A DNA stretch of 61,010 nucleotides from Gammaproteobacteria bacterium (GCA_020051155.1 JAGVJK010000008.1:1-61010); one strand, 5' to 3'. Positions 8,468-19,912 are shown, counted from the stretch's first letter. The notes: generated from the sequence alone by a model not told the origin. Numbers and translations: made by a program.

Positions 8468-11400
8468 CTAAGGGGTCGGCGATGGGGGAGGCGGATTGTC
8501 TGCTGCTGTGTTATTTGTTGTAGCTGTGATTGTTGGTTTGATCAAAAAGTCTCTGCTGACGGGTGAAGGTTGGTAAAAACCTTGTAAGGCGCTAGCGCTC
8601 GCTAACAATTCTTCGGCTAGCAACTTTGAATGGCCTGATAGAAGAGGTAACTTGGTTGTTAATTCTGTGATACAGGTTGTTAACTCTTCTGGCGATATAG
8701 AAGTTTGCTCTTGTGACAGATTATGTAGCGACTGATAAAGGGGATGCCAGGGCGATGAGGTAGGAGGGCTCGGCTCTTGGTTATGATATCCAGCAGTGAG
8801 CATCCGGAGAGATTGATCCACAGTTAACCTTGGCGGTAGACGATTATGCATCAGCTGGGAAACTAACATCTCCTCCATTTTCTTCGTTAACACCACCAGG
8901 TCTTTCTCACTACGTTTCACATAAGCACCAAAGCGATGCACTGCTGCTGGGTCCTGGGCCCAAGCACGTAGTACTGCATCTTGCATTTGATTGAGTGTAT
9001 TAATGTAGCGACTACGACCATTGCGATTAATGCCCATGTCCCTACGAGCAACAGCAAAGTCCTGTGCCAACGCCTGCTGTTTTTGTTCTGACAATACATC
9101 TAAAAGGCGTTCGTAGCGAGAAAGTTGAGATGCATTTTCTGCTGCAATGGGTGGTGCGGAAAAAATCGCTTCGACCTGAGTACGCAACGTTGTCAAACAT
9201 CTTTCACGGGCCTCAGATTTAAACCATGCCGCATCATAATGCTTCATTAACTTTCTTAACTTTGTTGACAAGCCACGCATATCATTTCTCGTTTCTAAGA
9301 TATGGTCGGGTGACAAACGTCGCTCGCCCAGTAGAGATAATTCATCTGAAAATCGTAATAAAAATGCTTGCTGTCTTGGAACTAAATCTCGAGGAGCATC
9401 ATAGGTCATTTTATGAGGTCTAAGCGCTAAGGCGCGCTTTGATAAGTCGCAATAAGCAATCCATCTTTCATTGAGTAACCGTTGATTTTCATCGGAGGTC
9501 AAACCGGAAAAGCTCAACTCGTGTCCCACATCCGACAGCAAGATACCTCGGTTAAGCACATCCATCCAGATCACTCGATTTGCAGTTTTTTGAATACCTG
9601 CGGGCTTATCTTTACGAGTTGCTGGTGAAAAAGATGTTTGTATTTGCGTATTGAAGGCTTGAGAAACAATCTCATCTCTCCCCGCATCTTGTCTAGCCTG
9701 CTCAAATTGACGAAGGAAATTCCTGACAAAAACTCCATTATCTGCGGCTTGACCCTCCAGTAACACAGTGCCATCTTTGTCTGTCAAACCTTCCATCCTC
9801 AATAAGTAAGCTGCTATATCGCTGAATAACAATGTTCCCACCGCAAATTCACGGTCATTGATTAATTGCATAAGCTTCATTAATGTGTTGAGATCGTAAC
9901 GCTCTACTAACGTTAGCACTTGATCAACATGCTGTGACGTTAAATTTAATCGACCTTCTTGTATCTGCGCTACTAACAAAGAGAAAAATTCTAGTTTTAT
10001 TTCTTTTCTAAATTTTGTAGAACTCGTTAACCCTTTAATTAAAGCACTGAGCGGCTCTTGCTGTTCACGCAATAAATCTGGCGATAGCTGCAAGCTAGTG
10101 GATAACCATTTGAACCAAGATGTTTCATCTTGCTCCCAACAAGTTTCGAGTAATGTCATTAACTCACTGAATTGCTCTGCATGCAGAGCCAAACGATGCC
10201 ATAATACAAGCAAGGCTTCGTAATGAGGCTCTCGCCAAGCTTGTGTGATGTGAGCGACTAGTTGTTGGAAACATGCAAGATCAGCCTCCGTCTTACTAGT
10301 CATCATTACTTTACAAAAATCAGATAACCAACTCAGTGTGTGACGTTCATTTAAAGAAACCTCTTTGAGCCACACTTCCCACGTTGCCAATAGCGCCATC
10401 CGTTCAGCATAAAACAGATGTGAATCTGCTATGTTAATTAATTGCGTTAATAATTCTGGTTTCCAGATGCTAATGTCAGGAAGACGTTCGACCAATGCTT
10501 TAAGATAGTCAGATTTCACCCCTTTAGAAATCTTGGTCGCTTTGACTGATTCAAAAACATAAGTGTTACCCCAGAAAGTTGGTTGTGCACGACTCTTGAT
10601 GGATTTGAGCCCTTTCTCAAGAGCTTCGAGAGAATCATACCTGCCCATTTCCTCTAATAACAAAGAAGATTTCTGTGGGTTTTCAGCGATGGCTTCAATT
10701 TGACTCTCTATGGCATATAAACGCTGCTCTGTTAACGGTCGCTGTGCTGATAATGTGGCAAGCTTCATAGAAACTTTTTTTATGACATCATCTTTAGCTG
10801 CATTGTTTTTCTTTGCCGCAGTCTCTGGTGTTGAGCGTGAAACCTTTGATTTCGGTTTAAAAAGAACAACATTATCTTTTGCAAGTCGATCTTTTGCTTC
10901 TATCATTCGTTGCTTCAATTGAGTAATTCTTTCTATACTCGTACCTGCCCCAAGACTCGAGGATTCCGTCCAAAATTTTCTTAACTGATCATTTTCTCGT
11001 GCAAAAGCAATTTCAAAGGTACGTTTCTCCGAAGGGTGTGTCGCTTTGTATTGCATCGCCCACCCCGTAAATTCTGCCCATGCTTCGTTATATTGTTCTT
11101 TTTCGAAAGATGCTTCGTAACTGTCTATTTCTCTAAATTTTAAAATTTCTGCATATTTATTTCGATAAGATTGCTGTTCATCCTGCCCTGCTAAATGTTG
11201 TGTATTCGCAACACCGCGCGCGACTAATATTGCATATTCTTGATCAATATCTTCTTTCAATAACAGTTGATGATACTCACCCTTTTCACCATTCCTTGCG
11301 ACACGACCAATTTTTTGTTCAAAATCATTAATATCTTTTACATCAAACAAAAGCGTCACATACACATGCACATTATCACCACGACCAAAACCGGCTGCGG

Positions 11401-14400
11401 CTAATGTCACTGATGTTTGTCTACGGCCTGCTTTCCAGTTTTCTTGCTGATGTTTGTCTCTCAGCACTTGGCTGGCAGTACGAGGATCTTCATTGGTATA
11501 AAAAATGATGTGTGTCATTTCTTTAGGTGTTAAGCGTTTTTCCAACGCTTCCTTCAAGGCATTTACGTCTTTATCTGTTGAACAACCAAATAAAATTGAT
11601 TTTTTATCTGAGATGCACTGTCGAATATGCGCAACCGTCGCCGCAAATCGCTCGTCTGCGTTAGAATAAAATAACGTATCTCCGTGACGCAGAGTCGGTT
11701 GATTCGTGGGGACTTGCAACACTTGTAAACCTTGAAAATATCCATCCCATAGCTTTTGTTGCTCTGGGGAAATCGTTGCTGAAAAACATTCTATTGCTTC
11801 ATACCGTTCTGCAAGGTTCTTTTTCACCACTTGCGAACTCATAATGGCCGTTTCTGGGTGAACATGATGATTTTTAAATTCTGTCGTTTCATTTAAACGT
11901 ACCGCTAATAATTGATGCACACCAAGGCTGAAAGTCGAGCCATCCATACGCTGGGCATCCGTAGATAAAGGTACAATTTCCCGAACTTTTCGTGTTTCTT
12001 CACCCAGCGTGAAGGTTTCTTCAATCACCGTGAAGTCAACACCTTGTACTAATCGGTGTGCGAGATAAGCAGATTGCAGCCATACCACTCGTTCAACGGT
12101 GTTAAGACTTTCAATCAACCGTAGTTTTTCCGAGCGATTATTTGTTGCTTGTATTAAGGCTATGTTGAACTGTTCTAAATCCTCAGCCGTGATATCCCCT
12201 GCATCGCCTTTTGCAGCTAAATGCTCTCGATAAAATTGATTAACCACTTCATAAAACCACACCATCTCCTTAGGAGACACATTTCTTAATGACGTTGCAT
12301 AATTAGAAGGAATTTCGTTTTTATCTTTTAGAATAAAATCCGCCTCGTCACAACCCGCGACTCTGTCTGGAATATTCATGGGAATGGGTCGCATCAAATT
12401 AGATTGCTCATCAAAGAATAGAGAGTAATCTTCTGCAGAGCCGTAATGAACTTGGCTTTCTGTATAGGTTGCCCTGGGTGACTTCGGATGAATCAAACTT
12501 GCTTTAATCCCGATAAAATCAAAAAAGTGTTTATACTCTGCAAAATCTTGCTGAGGCAGACTTCTTTTTGCTGCATGAATATCATAGATCTTATGAGATC
12601 CTTGACCTGTATGCCGTGCTGCACGCAAAGCAATAAGATGTGTTTTGCCTTGACTTGTCGCTAATTGTAAAAATTTATTTTCTGTGAGAAAAGCGATATC
12701 TGCTGCAAGTAATGCAACTTGTTGTGCCATATGAGGGTATTTTCCCGTCGTACGCCAGATTGCTTCAAATAGCAGTGCCCAGATTTTTACTTTGAGATAA
12801 TCATTCTCTGGATCGGTTTCTAAAGTTTGTGATAATTGTTTAAAGGCATCTCGTATTTGCTCTTCTGTCATATCAGAAATAGCGATGGCTGTGCCATTGG
12901 GTAATGTTAACGATGCTCCTTGCTCCAAGTTTTTTAATTGGACAAACATGAGACTCAAGCGTAACACGATATTTGCAGGTAAACTTTTTCGTTCCGCCCC
13001 CTGGGAAATCGCTATTTCTTGTAACATCCGTTCAAATTCAACTTGGCGGATAGCGGATAGCGCTCCATGATCGGCCCGTGGTTGGTGATACGGTTTTTTT
13101 AGAAAATGATGAACCTTATCCTTCCATAATGGAATCGATTGATCTTTATCCATGTGCAGCAAATCCGTTGCCGTAGGCGCTGGACGTTTAGGGTAGCACG
13201 CAGCCAGCGTCATAAGTTGTTTGAGACTCAGACGATCCAACATTGCAAACAGCTTCGGCATTTTTTTCATGCGTTCATATTTGTGCGCTTGTGGAGTTTT
13301 TAATCCTATGGATAAACTGCTCCATGCAATAATATAAAGAATGACGATTTTTTTATCACTCGCTGGAGCTGCTTGTATCCTTTGCAATAACTCCAAAGCA
13401 TCTTCCTCACCATCATTGATGGCTTGCAACCACAGAGCACCCGTTCTATCTCCATGAACCTTTATGTGCTTGACTTGAGCGAGTAACCATTGACAACGTA
13501 CCAGGGTTTCATCAAAGGAAGCTGCTGTGGTGTTCGCCAGTAGTGTCAAAGTAGCTTCGCGAGTTTGGCTCCATGCTGGCTCATTCAAGCGCGTAGCAAT
13601 TTGATTTAAAGTATTGATAATGTCATCTGCACGTCCCCATGCAAATAGCTTCGATGCAAGTTGAAAATACATGGCTTTTTGAGGAGCGGTAATCCGTTTA
13701 TCTGGCAGTACTCGATCTAATGCTTCCATTAAATAGTTAGGACATTGCCCTTCTACTTGACCAAGTGGTTTAGCGGCTGTTGGCTCTCGCTCTAACATCG
13801 CTTCTAACAAACCAATGGGGAAAGGATCTGCTTGAACTGTCGGTTCTATTTTTCTTAACAATCCCAACAAGTACTCCACAGACCAATAATGGTTCGCAGG
13901 TGTTTTTTCCAAACACGATAATAAAGACTCTAGCTCTTGGAAGTACGTAGGTTTTTCTTGCAGGGCTTTCAGCCATTGAATCAGTGGCTCCAAGGTCTCT
14001 TGTGCTGATCCTGAAACCGGCACTGCAACATGAGCGCATAGAAACTTCCATAATCGTTCTTGGTGTGATTTAAAAACATCTAATGCAATGGGCTTATCTT
14101 GTGGATCGTTTAATACTTTGAATTGCCCAGAGCGACTAAAAACAATGCCCTGCTCTTCACTCAAATGTTTAATGAATTGCGCGAAGGATAAACCTGCAGA
14201 GGCAGGTAGAAAACATGCAAGTAAACGATTCCAATTTTCTTCACATCCTAAAACATCCATCAAACACTGTGCATCGGGCGATACTACGCTCAGATCAATA
14301 GAGAAAAATTGTGAAAGATAATTTGCAAATGCTCCTTGCATAGACCTTGGCAAAGAATACATATTTTGACATAGTATTTGAAATTTTTCTAAATCGCTAA

Positions 14401-17400
14401 CATTGAATAATACGCACAGGCGCGCTGCTTGGTGTCGGATATAGGCAGGATAAACAGCGACCGCTTCAGAATTCAAACTATCAAAGAAATCATGCCATTG
14501 ACTGTAAATATCGGCTGCCGCTTCTGGTGTTCGACTGCTAACCTGATAGACGATATTCAATGCTTGCAATAAGGTGCCAGTGAGATTATTTGATAATTGA
14601 TCTTTAAAATAATGTAGCGTATCTAATTGCAGCGTTGATAAGTCCTGATGATCTTGGTAAATGGCCTTATAGAGAAAGGCGCTGATACCAGGATAAGCGG
14701 CAATGATGGCAGAGACTTTATTGCGAAAGTTACTTAAATCACGACAATCTGTGTGTAACATTAAAAAACTGCTGTCTTTTAATGTTTGCAGATCCTCAAC
14801 ACTATCAACCCATTTTGCTAAGTCAGTATAATGCTGATTAAAGCGTATTTGCGAAGCAAAGGCGCGCTTTATTTGTCGTTGCACAAACTTTAAATCGGTT
14901 GTCCAACGTTCATCACTTTCATTATACATATTCTCTAAATCGGGTGAATACGGTAGATCACCGTCAAAATCATGTAAGGCTAAGGAGGGGTCTAGCACTT
15001 GCACGAAGCCATGTTGAACGGCAGAGACCAAGCCACCTTGAGATAAATCTAATTCCGCTAAGTGTGCTAAAACATCAAGTCGTTTTTGTTTGTTAGGTAA
15101 CCCTGACAAGATTATTAAAATACGATCCATCAAGACCAACATATTTTGCGCGTCGATGTTGGCAAAATAATCGTAATGGTCCTCAATGCCCATCAATTCT
15201 AATTGTGAAAAAAAGAATTTGAAGCCATTCCATAAAGATTCTGTAGAATCCCAGCCCACCGCAATAAAATGTTTAATGTATAAGCTTTGCCACGCTGCTC
15301 GTTTTCCTACATCTTGCATATCTTTTAATTGGCGACACCATTCAACCACCATATCGAAAAACTCATGTGTCATCAGATAATCGGCATAGGCATCATTTTT
15401 TGAGAAAATATGCTCATACAGACTTCGGAAAAAATCTTGCCCTAATTCATCCGCTATTTTCTTGAAAGCTTGCAATAATGTGATGATCCCCGCAGCATGA
15501 TATTTGCTGTGGTAAACTTGCCCCAAGGCGATTAACATTTTCTGATGAAGCAGCCCTTCACTTTCTAACCAATTAATTAAAACGGGTGCTGACGTTTGGT
15601 CCGCTAACAGGTCTTCTAATACTTGTCGTACCGTCAGTGTTTTTGTCTGCTCTAATAGCGATAGGAAACCTATCATATCTTCTTGTAAATTTTTTGTCGC
15701 TAGTGATACCAGATATTGAGAAAATACACACCAATTTTCGCGGATGATAGTTGAATATTTTTCTCTTTCTTCTTGCGAGAATGACATTTCTGTAAATAAA
15801 GGAGATTCAAGGAATGCCTGAATCAAGACGTCTTGATTCTGCTCGGGTTGTAGCATGGCAAAACGCTGCATCAATGGTAGTGCAAGAGTGCCGTTTCTTC
15901 GTTCCTCTAAAAACTCTCTAAGCTTATCAGGACCGTGCCGATGATAAATTTGTCCTAAGCGTTTAAAAGACTCTGGGTCAGCTGCTAAGCCTGATTTTTG
16001 CAACCATTCGTAAATATCGGATTCTTTGTCTACTTGTATTAACTCGCAAATAATATCTTCTGGTCGTGGAGATGGCAAACCACTGCAGAGTGTCTCGCTT
16101 AAAATCACAAGAAACGCTGCAAATGAGTGTGGGTCAAAAACATCCTTGGGCCAATCTCCATTGATAACCTGTTTTTTTCTCCAAGATAACCATTGTGATA
16201 TGACAGGCCAATATTCCCTCATGGTTTCAAATTTATCTTGGTTCCTATCGCCCTTGCGCTTTCTGTCACGCTTTTCCCATAAGTCATAATCTTTTTTGAG
16301 TGTCTCAGGCAAAGAATTATAAAAATCTATAATTTGCTGTTCTCGTTCTACGTCATCTTGCGGTGGTTGAAACAGCGAAAAATAGTGCATCTTTCTAATA
16401 CGAGTATGGCTATGACCTGCTAGGTGTTCCATATAACTCATCTCTGGCGCAAATGTATAGTCTGCCAAATAGCGATCGGTATGCCATAATTTCTTATAGC
16501 ATTTTGCACGATCTGGCCACAGCTCATCCTTTTTTTGCGCTAGCGATTGTTGCTGACGCGAAATATTTTTTTTATCCTTCTCCGATAATAATTGCTCAAA
16601 ATCTCCCGTCCAAGGTGTCAATTCTATCGCTGCCAGTGCTGGGTCAAAGAGCAACCATAATCGGTAATCACCGGTCCAAGGTTTTACGGTGGGAATCACT
16701 TTCTCTAACTCCAATGTCAATGGAGTTTTTGCCACTTCGTACATGCGTTCTGCTTTATAACCCAAAATGGATTGACCCGTTTCAGATGCCTGAATGTAAA
16801 ACCCCTTCGGTAAATGACGAGGGACTAAACCTGAGACTAAATGGGTTGCGTTTTTTAATAATTCTTCTGCGGCACTCAGCGTCATTCTTGAAATGATATC
16901 GGGTGAAGCCACTCGTGGGTTTGCGCTGATACAAATGCGGAAAAATGCTTGGAGAGGTGTCTCTTCGCCGTTTGCTAAAGCTTGATAGATTTTATCAAAT
17001 TTGGTTTTATTTTCTAACTTTTCGTAAGCTTCTTGGAGTAATTGCGTAACATTTTCATAGCTTACTAACTCACCGAGCGCTGGCTCTAATACAGATCCCG
17101 TCACAATCGCATCTTGCTGGTGTAACACACTCACACCAACCTCTTGTTGACGTTGCTGTTCAAAGGTGACTGTTAATTGTTGTGATACCTCAAGTGCCGG
17201 TCGCCCATCACTTTCCCGATTGAGTGGCCAAGAACGTGGGGCCGAAGATTCGAGAATATTGGAACTCTCTATACTACTGCTTGAGTCAGGGTAAGCTTCA
17301 TGCAACATAACAGATGATGAACAAGAAGGAACGCTCGATGATGAAGAGAACGGTGTCTGACTTTCGATAGCGATAGAAGATAATAATTGCCCTTGACCGT

Positions 17401-19912
17401 ACTGCCAATATCGCTGCAATTGGTCATTCTGAAATGATACATAGCTATCGCGAGACCATAATGCACGGCGATCTACTAGTGGCAATTGACTCTCACTAAG
17501 TGCTGGCACTTCGATCATCGCTTTAAATTCTGACTGACTAAGCAGTGACACAGCTCGAGGAGCATTGGCAGGAGTGGCATCCACCACAATTCGTGAAAAT
17601 GCTCCTCGCTCACTAATCAGCTCGTATAATCCTTTAAAACTCTTATCGCCCGCTAAGTGATATCTCACAACAAACTCACTAAAATAAGAAAGGTTTACTT
17701 GTTCTATTAATCCCTTCAACGTCTGTAAATATAAGAAGTTACCATCCGCTTGCGCCCCAACTCTATAAGCCTCATCACCACCGATTGCGATATAAAAAGG
17801 CGGTTTACTTTGACCAAAAAGATGTGCTGCATATTGCGGTTCTTCGACTAAAAACTGAAACAGTTTTTGCAAGCCTTCCATACCCATATCAGTGATGCAT
17901 TGTTTGATAGTTCTATTTTTCTCATGATCTTCCAGCAAACTCTCTGCCGTGTTTTCATATAAGTACTGTAACCAATACTTGATAGCCGCCCGCCAATGAT
18001 CAGCGCCCTCTTGTGGTAAATAACCATAGACCTCCAACAGCCGATTTCTTCCAAGCACGGAACGCAATCTCACCCTTAATGGCGTCAAGGGTGAATCACG
18101 GTGTGTGTGCCCACGCTCGGCAGTGAGTTGAAGAATTTGCAACTTCGCCTTTTCTAAAGCGTCTTCCGTTTTAATTTCACTGATATTTGTATTGGGTAAC
18201 TCTTCTGGACAAATCACATATGAAAGCTTCGGATTACGGTAATTGGGAAATTTACCCTCATCGTAAATTCCATACCATAACTTATCTCCCGTCCCAGAAA
18301 CCATCAGCGTTCTTCTCGCATTATCTCCAGAGAGTGAAAAATAATCACTCTCTCTCCTTGCCCCGCATAAGTACACTACATAGTTTCTGCAATCAAACTG
18401 CTTGTGCGACATAGTAGTTGCATAACCTTGAGGGCCGCCTGTACTCCTGCTCGTGGACACTTGATACCAATGTTCAAGATCTTTAAATTGAATCGAAATC
18501 TCTGTAGTCACTGCATTTTTCTCAACAAACCAATAAATCATTCTTAGTTGTTCTTGAGTCAATTCAGAAATATCAGGTTGCGCTACTTCAATTGTAATTT
18601 TTTTGTAATGAGTGGTTAATCCAAAAATAGACACGAGATCTTGGCATAGTTGTGTTCGCTCAGATTGATCCGGAAGTTGCGTAGGTGTCGCTCGTTGCAT
18701 GTCAATATGGATGCTCTTTTCATGAGAGGCAACGGTGATACGATGACGTGGGTCAATAGTAAATGTTGATAGTGCAGCTATATGGGCTCGAGAAGATGAA
18801 GGAAAAAATTGACGAATAATAGAACGGGTATGGTCATAACCAAATTCTTTTTGTCCATAAATAAAATTTCCTAGATTATTGTGGTGAGGAATGGATGTTC
18901 GTTCATTCTCAAGAACAAAACTTTGGCCACTAGTGAGTGGTAGATCAGGCAATGATAAAAGCAATACTCGCTCTAATGAAAACACAAAGTCACTCAACAT
19001 AGATTTTTTTTGTAATATCGTTGAGGGTGTTTCAGATAATTGTGTGCTTAACCACATCGTCGTCGCATAACCACTGGCAGCCACATCTGAGTCTGTACCG
19101 CAGGCCGGATCGAGAGAAAAATGATCTAACAATAATTGCGTCTTTACCTGTTGCTCTTCATATTCAGACAGCAACAATGAGCAATAAACTACAGGGACAG
19201 CCTGTCGAAAATCTATAATGCCCCATTTCGGAGTGGTACCTACGGGATGAAAATTAATAATGAGACAACCCTGAAAATCTGTAGACGCTGGGCTTTGTTT
19301 CCAAATATGTAATTGATGCAGTTGCAATACATGCAACGCTGGTAAAGGCGGTGCCGTCACTGCAGCACTAGAAGTAGCAGCATGATTAGAAGAATGTGGT
19401 CCCGACGCAGCCTCAACACGAAGACCAACAATAACACGCCACATATCTAGCAAATCTAAGGGAATCACTGGATTAAGAGATGGCTTTTGTTGAATCGCTA
19501 TTTGTTCCAATAATGCAACTTGCTCTGCATCGGTATCAAGCACAATAATGCTGTGTTGTGCATAATGAGATACTGGATGAGTTTCATCACTAAACGCCAA
19601 GGACAAAGCGAGCCCTGCATAGTCTACCCCCGCATTGGAAGCACTGACTATAATCTCTGCGCATAAATGAAAAAAGTGCAGATAGCTACTTGCTGTTTGC
19701 TGTTCTGTGCGCGCTCGTCTCCGAATAGGTTTGGTTTTAGGTTGCGTGGCTTGAATACGTTCTAATATTTGTAAATCAAAGATGGAGGAGAAAGACTGCT
19801 GTATGACCGTAGCAAGAAAGCTAAAATCCGCCCCATATCGCTCTGCTAAGGCAGGATAAGCGCCCAGCATCGCTGATACATCAATCAAATCATTGTGTTG
19901 GGATGCCGCCAT
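8468..19912 (-). CDS. giant protein with an embedded SecA-like ATPase motor, candidate secreted effector
   Basis: The product is about 3,814 residues. Residues about 2395-2890 align by eye with the SecA motor. Matches are a Q-motif-like YPHMAQQVALLAADI, Walker A ATSQGKTHL (K2423), the stretch ending FFDFIGIKASLI (SecA FLGLTVG), the DEAD-type AGCDEADFIL (D2522), LGVHQLLAVR (SecA DGLHQAVEAK), CFSATI (SecA GMTGTA), VPTNQPTLR (from 2734), motif V GFGRGDN (from 2841) and motif VI QKIGRVARNGEKG (G2869). The flanks, about 2,390 residues before and 920 after, are not recognised. They are mostly helical, with a Ser-rich stretch near residue 870 and a Pro/Thr-rich C-terminal tail. The frame opens with TTG at 19927, but GGAG lies 9 nt before the ATG at 19912. 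No membrane segments or signal peptide are evident. A PmrA-like box lies upstream. The motor homology is strong; the role is unknown. Confidence 0.9.
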   Translation of the reverse strand: MAASQHNDLIDVSAMLGAYPALAERYGADFSFLATVIQQSFSSIFDLQILERIQATQPKTKPIRRRARTEQQTASSYLHFFHLCAEIIVSASNAGVDYAGLALSLAFSDETHPVSHYAQHSIIVLDTDAEQVALLEQIAIQQKPSLNPVIPLDLLDMWRVIVGLRVEAASGPHSSNHAATSSAAVTAPPLPALHVLQLHQLHIWKQSPASTDFQGCLIINFHPVGTTPKWGIIDFRQAVPVVYCSLLLSEYEEQQVKTQLLLDHFSLDPACGTDSDVAASGYATTMWLSTQLSETPSTILQKKSMLSDFVFSLERVLLLSLPDLPLTSGQSFVLENERTSIPHHNNLGNFIYGQKEFGYDHTRSIIRQFFPSSSRAHIAALSTFTIDPRHRITVASHEKSIHIDMQRATPTQLPDQSERTQLCQDLVSIFGLTTHYKKITIEVAQPDISELTQEQLRMIYWFVEKNAVTTEISIQFKDLEHWYQVSTSRSTGGPQGYATTMSHKQFDCRNYVVYLCGARRESDYFSLSGDNARRTLMVSGTGDKLWYGIYDEGKFPNYRNPKLSYVICPEELPNTNISEIKTEDALEKAKLQILQLTAERGHTHRDSPLTPLRVRLRSVLGRNRLLEVYGYLPQEGADHWRAAIKYWLQYLYENTAESLLEDHEKNRTIKQCITDMGMEGLQKLFQFLVEEPQYAAHLFGQSKPPFYIAIGGDEAYRVGAQADGNFLYLQTLKGLIEQVNLSYFSEFVVRYHLAGDKSFKGLYELISERGAFSRIVVDATPANAPRAVSLLSQSEFKAMIEVPALSESQLPLVDRRALWSRDSYVSFQNDQLQRYWQYGQGQLLSSIAIESQTPFSSSSSVPSCSSSVMLHEAYPDSSSSIESSNILESSAPRSWPLNRESDGRPALEVSQQLTVTFEQQRQQEVGVSVLHQQDAIVTGSVLEPALGELVSYENVTQLLQEAYEKLENKTKFDKIYQALANGEETPLQAFFRICISANPRVASPDIISRMTLSAAEELLKNATHLVSGLVPRHLPKGFYIQASETGQSILGYKAERMYEVAKTPLTLELEKVIPTVKPWTGDYRLWLLFDPALAAIELTPWTGDFEQLLSEKDKKNISRQQQSLAQKKDELWPDRAKCYKKLWHTDRYLADYTFAPEMSYMEHLAGHSHTRIRKMHYFSLFQPPQDDVEREQQIIDFYNSLPETLKKDYDLWEKRDRKRKGDRNQDKFETMREYWPVISQWLSWRKKQVINGDWPKDVFDPHSFAAFLVILSETLCSGLPSPRPEDIICELIQVDKESDIYEWLQKSGLAADPESFKRLGQIYHRHGPDKLREFLEERRNGTLALPLMQRFAMLQPEQNQDVLIQAFLESPLFTEMSFSQEEREKYSTIIRENWCVFSQYLVSLATKNLQEDMIGFLSLLEQTKTLTVRQVLEDLLADQTSAPVLINWLESEGLLHQKMLIALGQVYHSKYHAAGIITLLQAFKKIADELGQDFFRSLYEHIFSKNDAYADYLMTHEFFDMVVEWCRQLKDMQDVGKRAAWQSLYIKHFIAVGWDSTESLWNGFKFFFSQLELMGIEDHYDYFANIDAQNMLVLMDRILIILSGLPNKQKRLDVLAHLAELDLSQGGLVSAVQHGFVQVLDPSLALHDFDGDLPYSPDLENMYNESDERWTTDLKFVQRQIKRAFASQIRFNQHYTDLAKWVDSVEDLQTLKDSSFLMLHTDCRDLSNFRNKVSAIIAAYPGISAFLYKAIYQDHQDLSTLQLDTLHYFKDQLSNNLTGTLLQALNIVYQVSSRTPEAAADIYSQWHDFFDSLNSEAVAVYPAYIRHQAARLCVLFNVSDLEKFQILCQNMYSLPRSMQGAFANYLSQFFSIDLSVVSPDAQCLMDVLGCEENWNRLLACFLPASAGLSFAQFIKHLSEEQGIVFSRSGQFKVLNDPQDKPIALDVFKSHQERLWKFLCAHVAVPVSGSAQETLEPLIQWLKALQEKPTYFQELESLLSCLEKTPANHYWSVEYLLGLLRKIEPTVQADPFPIGLLEAMLEREPTAAKPLGQVEGQCPNYLMEALDRVLPDKRITAPQKAMYFQLASKLFAWGRADDIINTLNQIATRLNEPAWSQTREATLTLLANTTAASFDETLVRCQWLLAQVKHIKVHGDRTGALWLQAINDGEEDALELLQRIQAAPASDKKIVILYIIAWSSLSIGLKTPQAHKYERMKKMPKLFAMLDRLSLKQLMTLAACYPKRPAPTATDLLHMDKDQSIPLWKDKVHHFLKKPYHQPRADHGALSAIRQVEFERMLQEIAISQGAERKSLPANIVLRLSLMFVQLKNLEQGASLTLPNGTAIAISDMTEEQIRDAFKQLSQTLETDPENDYLKVKIWALLFEAIWRTTGKYPHMAQQVALLAADIAFLTENKFLQLATSQGKTHLIALRAARHTGQGSHKIYDIHAAKRSLPQQDFAEYKHFFDFIGIKASLIHPKSPRATYTESQVHYGSAEDYSLFFDEQSNLMRPIPMNIPDRVAGCDEADFILKDKNEIPSNYATSLRNVSPKEMVWFYEVVNQFYREHLAAKGDAGDITAEDLEQFNIALIQATNNRSEKLRLIESLNTVERVVWLQSAYLAHRLVQGVDFTVIEETFTLGEETRKVREIVPLSTDAQRMDGSTFSLGVHQLLAVRLNETTEFKNHHVHPETAIMSSQVVKKNLAERYEAIECFSATISPEQQKLWDGYFQGLQVLQVPTNQPTLRHGDTLFYSNADERFAATVAHIRQCISDKKSILFGCSTDKDVNALKEALEKRLTPKEMTHIIFYTNEDPRTASQVLRDKHQQENWKAGRRQTSVTLAAAGFGRGDNVHVYVTLLFDVKDINDFEQKIGRVARNGEKGEYHQLLLKEDIDQEYAILVARGVANTQHLAGQDEQQSYRNKYAEILKFREIDSYEASFEKEQYNEAWAEFTGWAMQYKATHPSEKRTFEIAFARENDQLRKFWTESSSLGAGTSIERITQLKQRMIEAKDRLAKDNVVLFKPKSKVSRSTPETAAKKNNAAKDDVIKKVSMKLATLSAQRPLTEQRLYAIESQIEAIAENPQKSSLLLEEMGRYDSLEALEKGLKSIKSRAQPTFWGNTYVFESVKATKISKGVKSDYLKALVERLPDISIWKPELLTQLINIADSHLFYAERMALLATWEVWLKEVSLNERHTLSWLSDFCKVMMTSKTEADLACFQQLVAHITQAWREPHYEALLVLWHRLALHAEQFSELMTLLETCWEQDETSWFKWLSTSLQLSPDLLREQQEPLSALIKGLTSSTKFRKEIKLEFFSLLVAQIQEGRLNLTSQHVDQVLTLVERYDLNTLMKLMQLINDREFAVGTLLFSDIAAYLLRMEGLTDKDGTVLLEGQAADNGVFVRNFLRQFEQARQDAGRDEIVSQAFNTQIQTSFSPATRKDKPAGIQKTANRVIWMDVLNRGILLSDVGHELSFSGLTSDENQRLLNERWIAYCDLSKRALALRPHKMTYDAPRDLVPRQQAFLLRFSDELSLLGERRLSPDHILETRNDMRGLSTKLRKLMKHYDAAWFKSEARERCLTTLRTQVEAIFSAPPIAAENASQLSRYERLLDVLSEQKQQALAQDFAVARRDMGINRNGRSRYINTLNQMQDAVLRAWAQDPAAVHRFGAYVKRSEKDLVVLTKKMEEMLVSQLMHNRLPPRLTVDQSLRMLTAGYHNQEPSPPTSSPWHPLYQSLHNLSQEQTSISPEELTTCITELTTKLPLLSGHSKLLAEELLASASALQGFYQPSPVSRDFLIKPTITATTNNTAADNPPPPSPTP

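Noticed and set aside
8468..19912. Assignment of the giant protein to the DUF3638/DUF3645 family
   Set aside because: Large size invites this, but the visible motifs fit a SecA motor instead and I could not recognise DUF3638 hallmarks.
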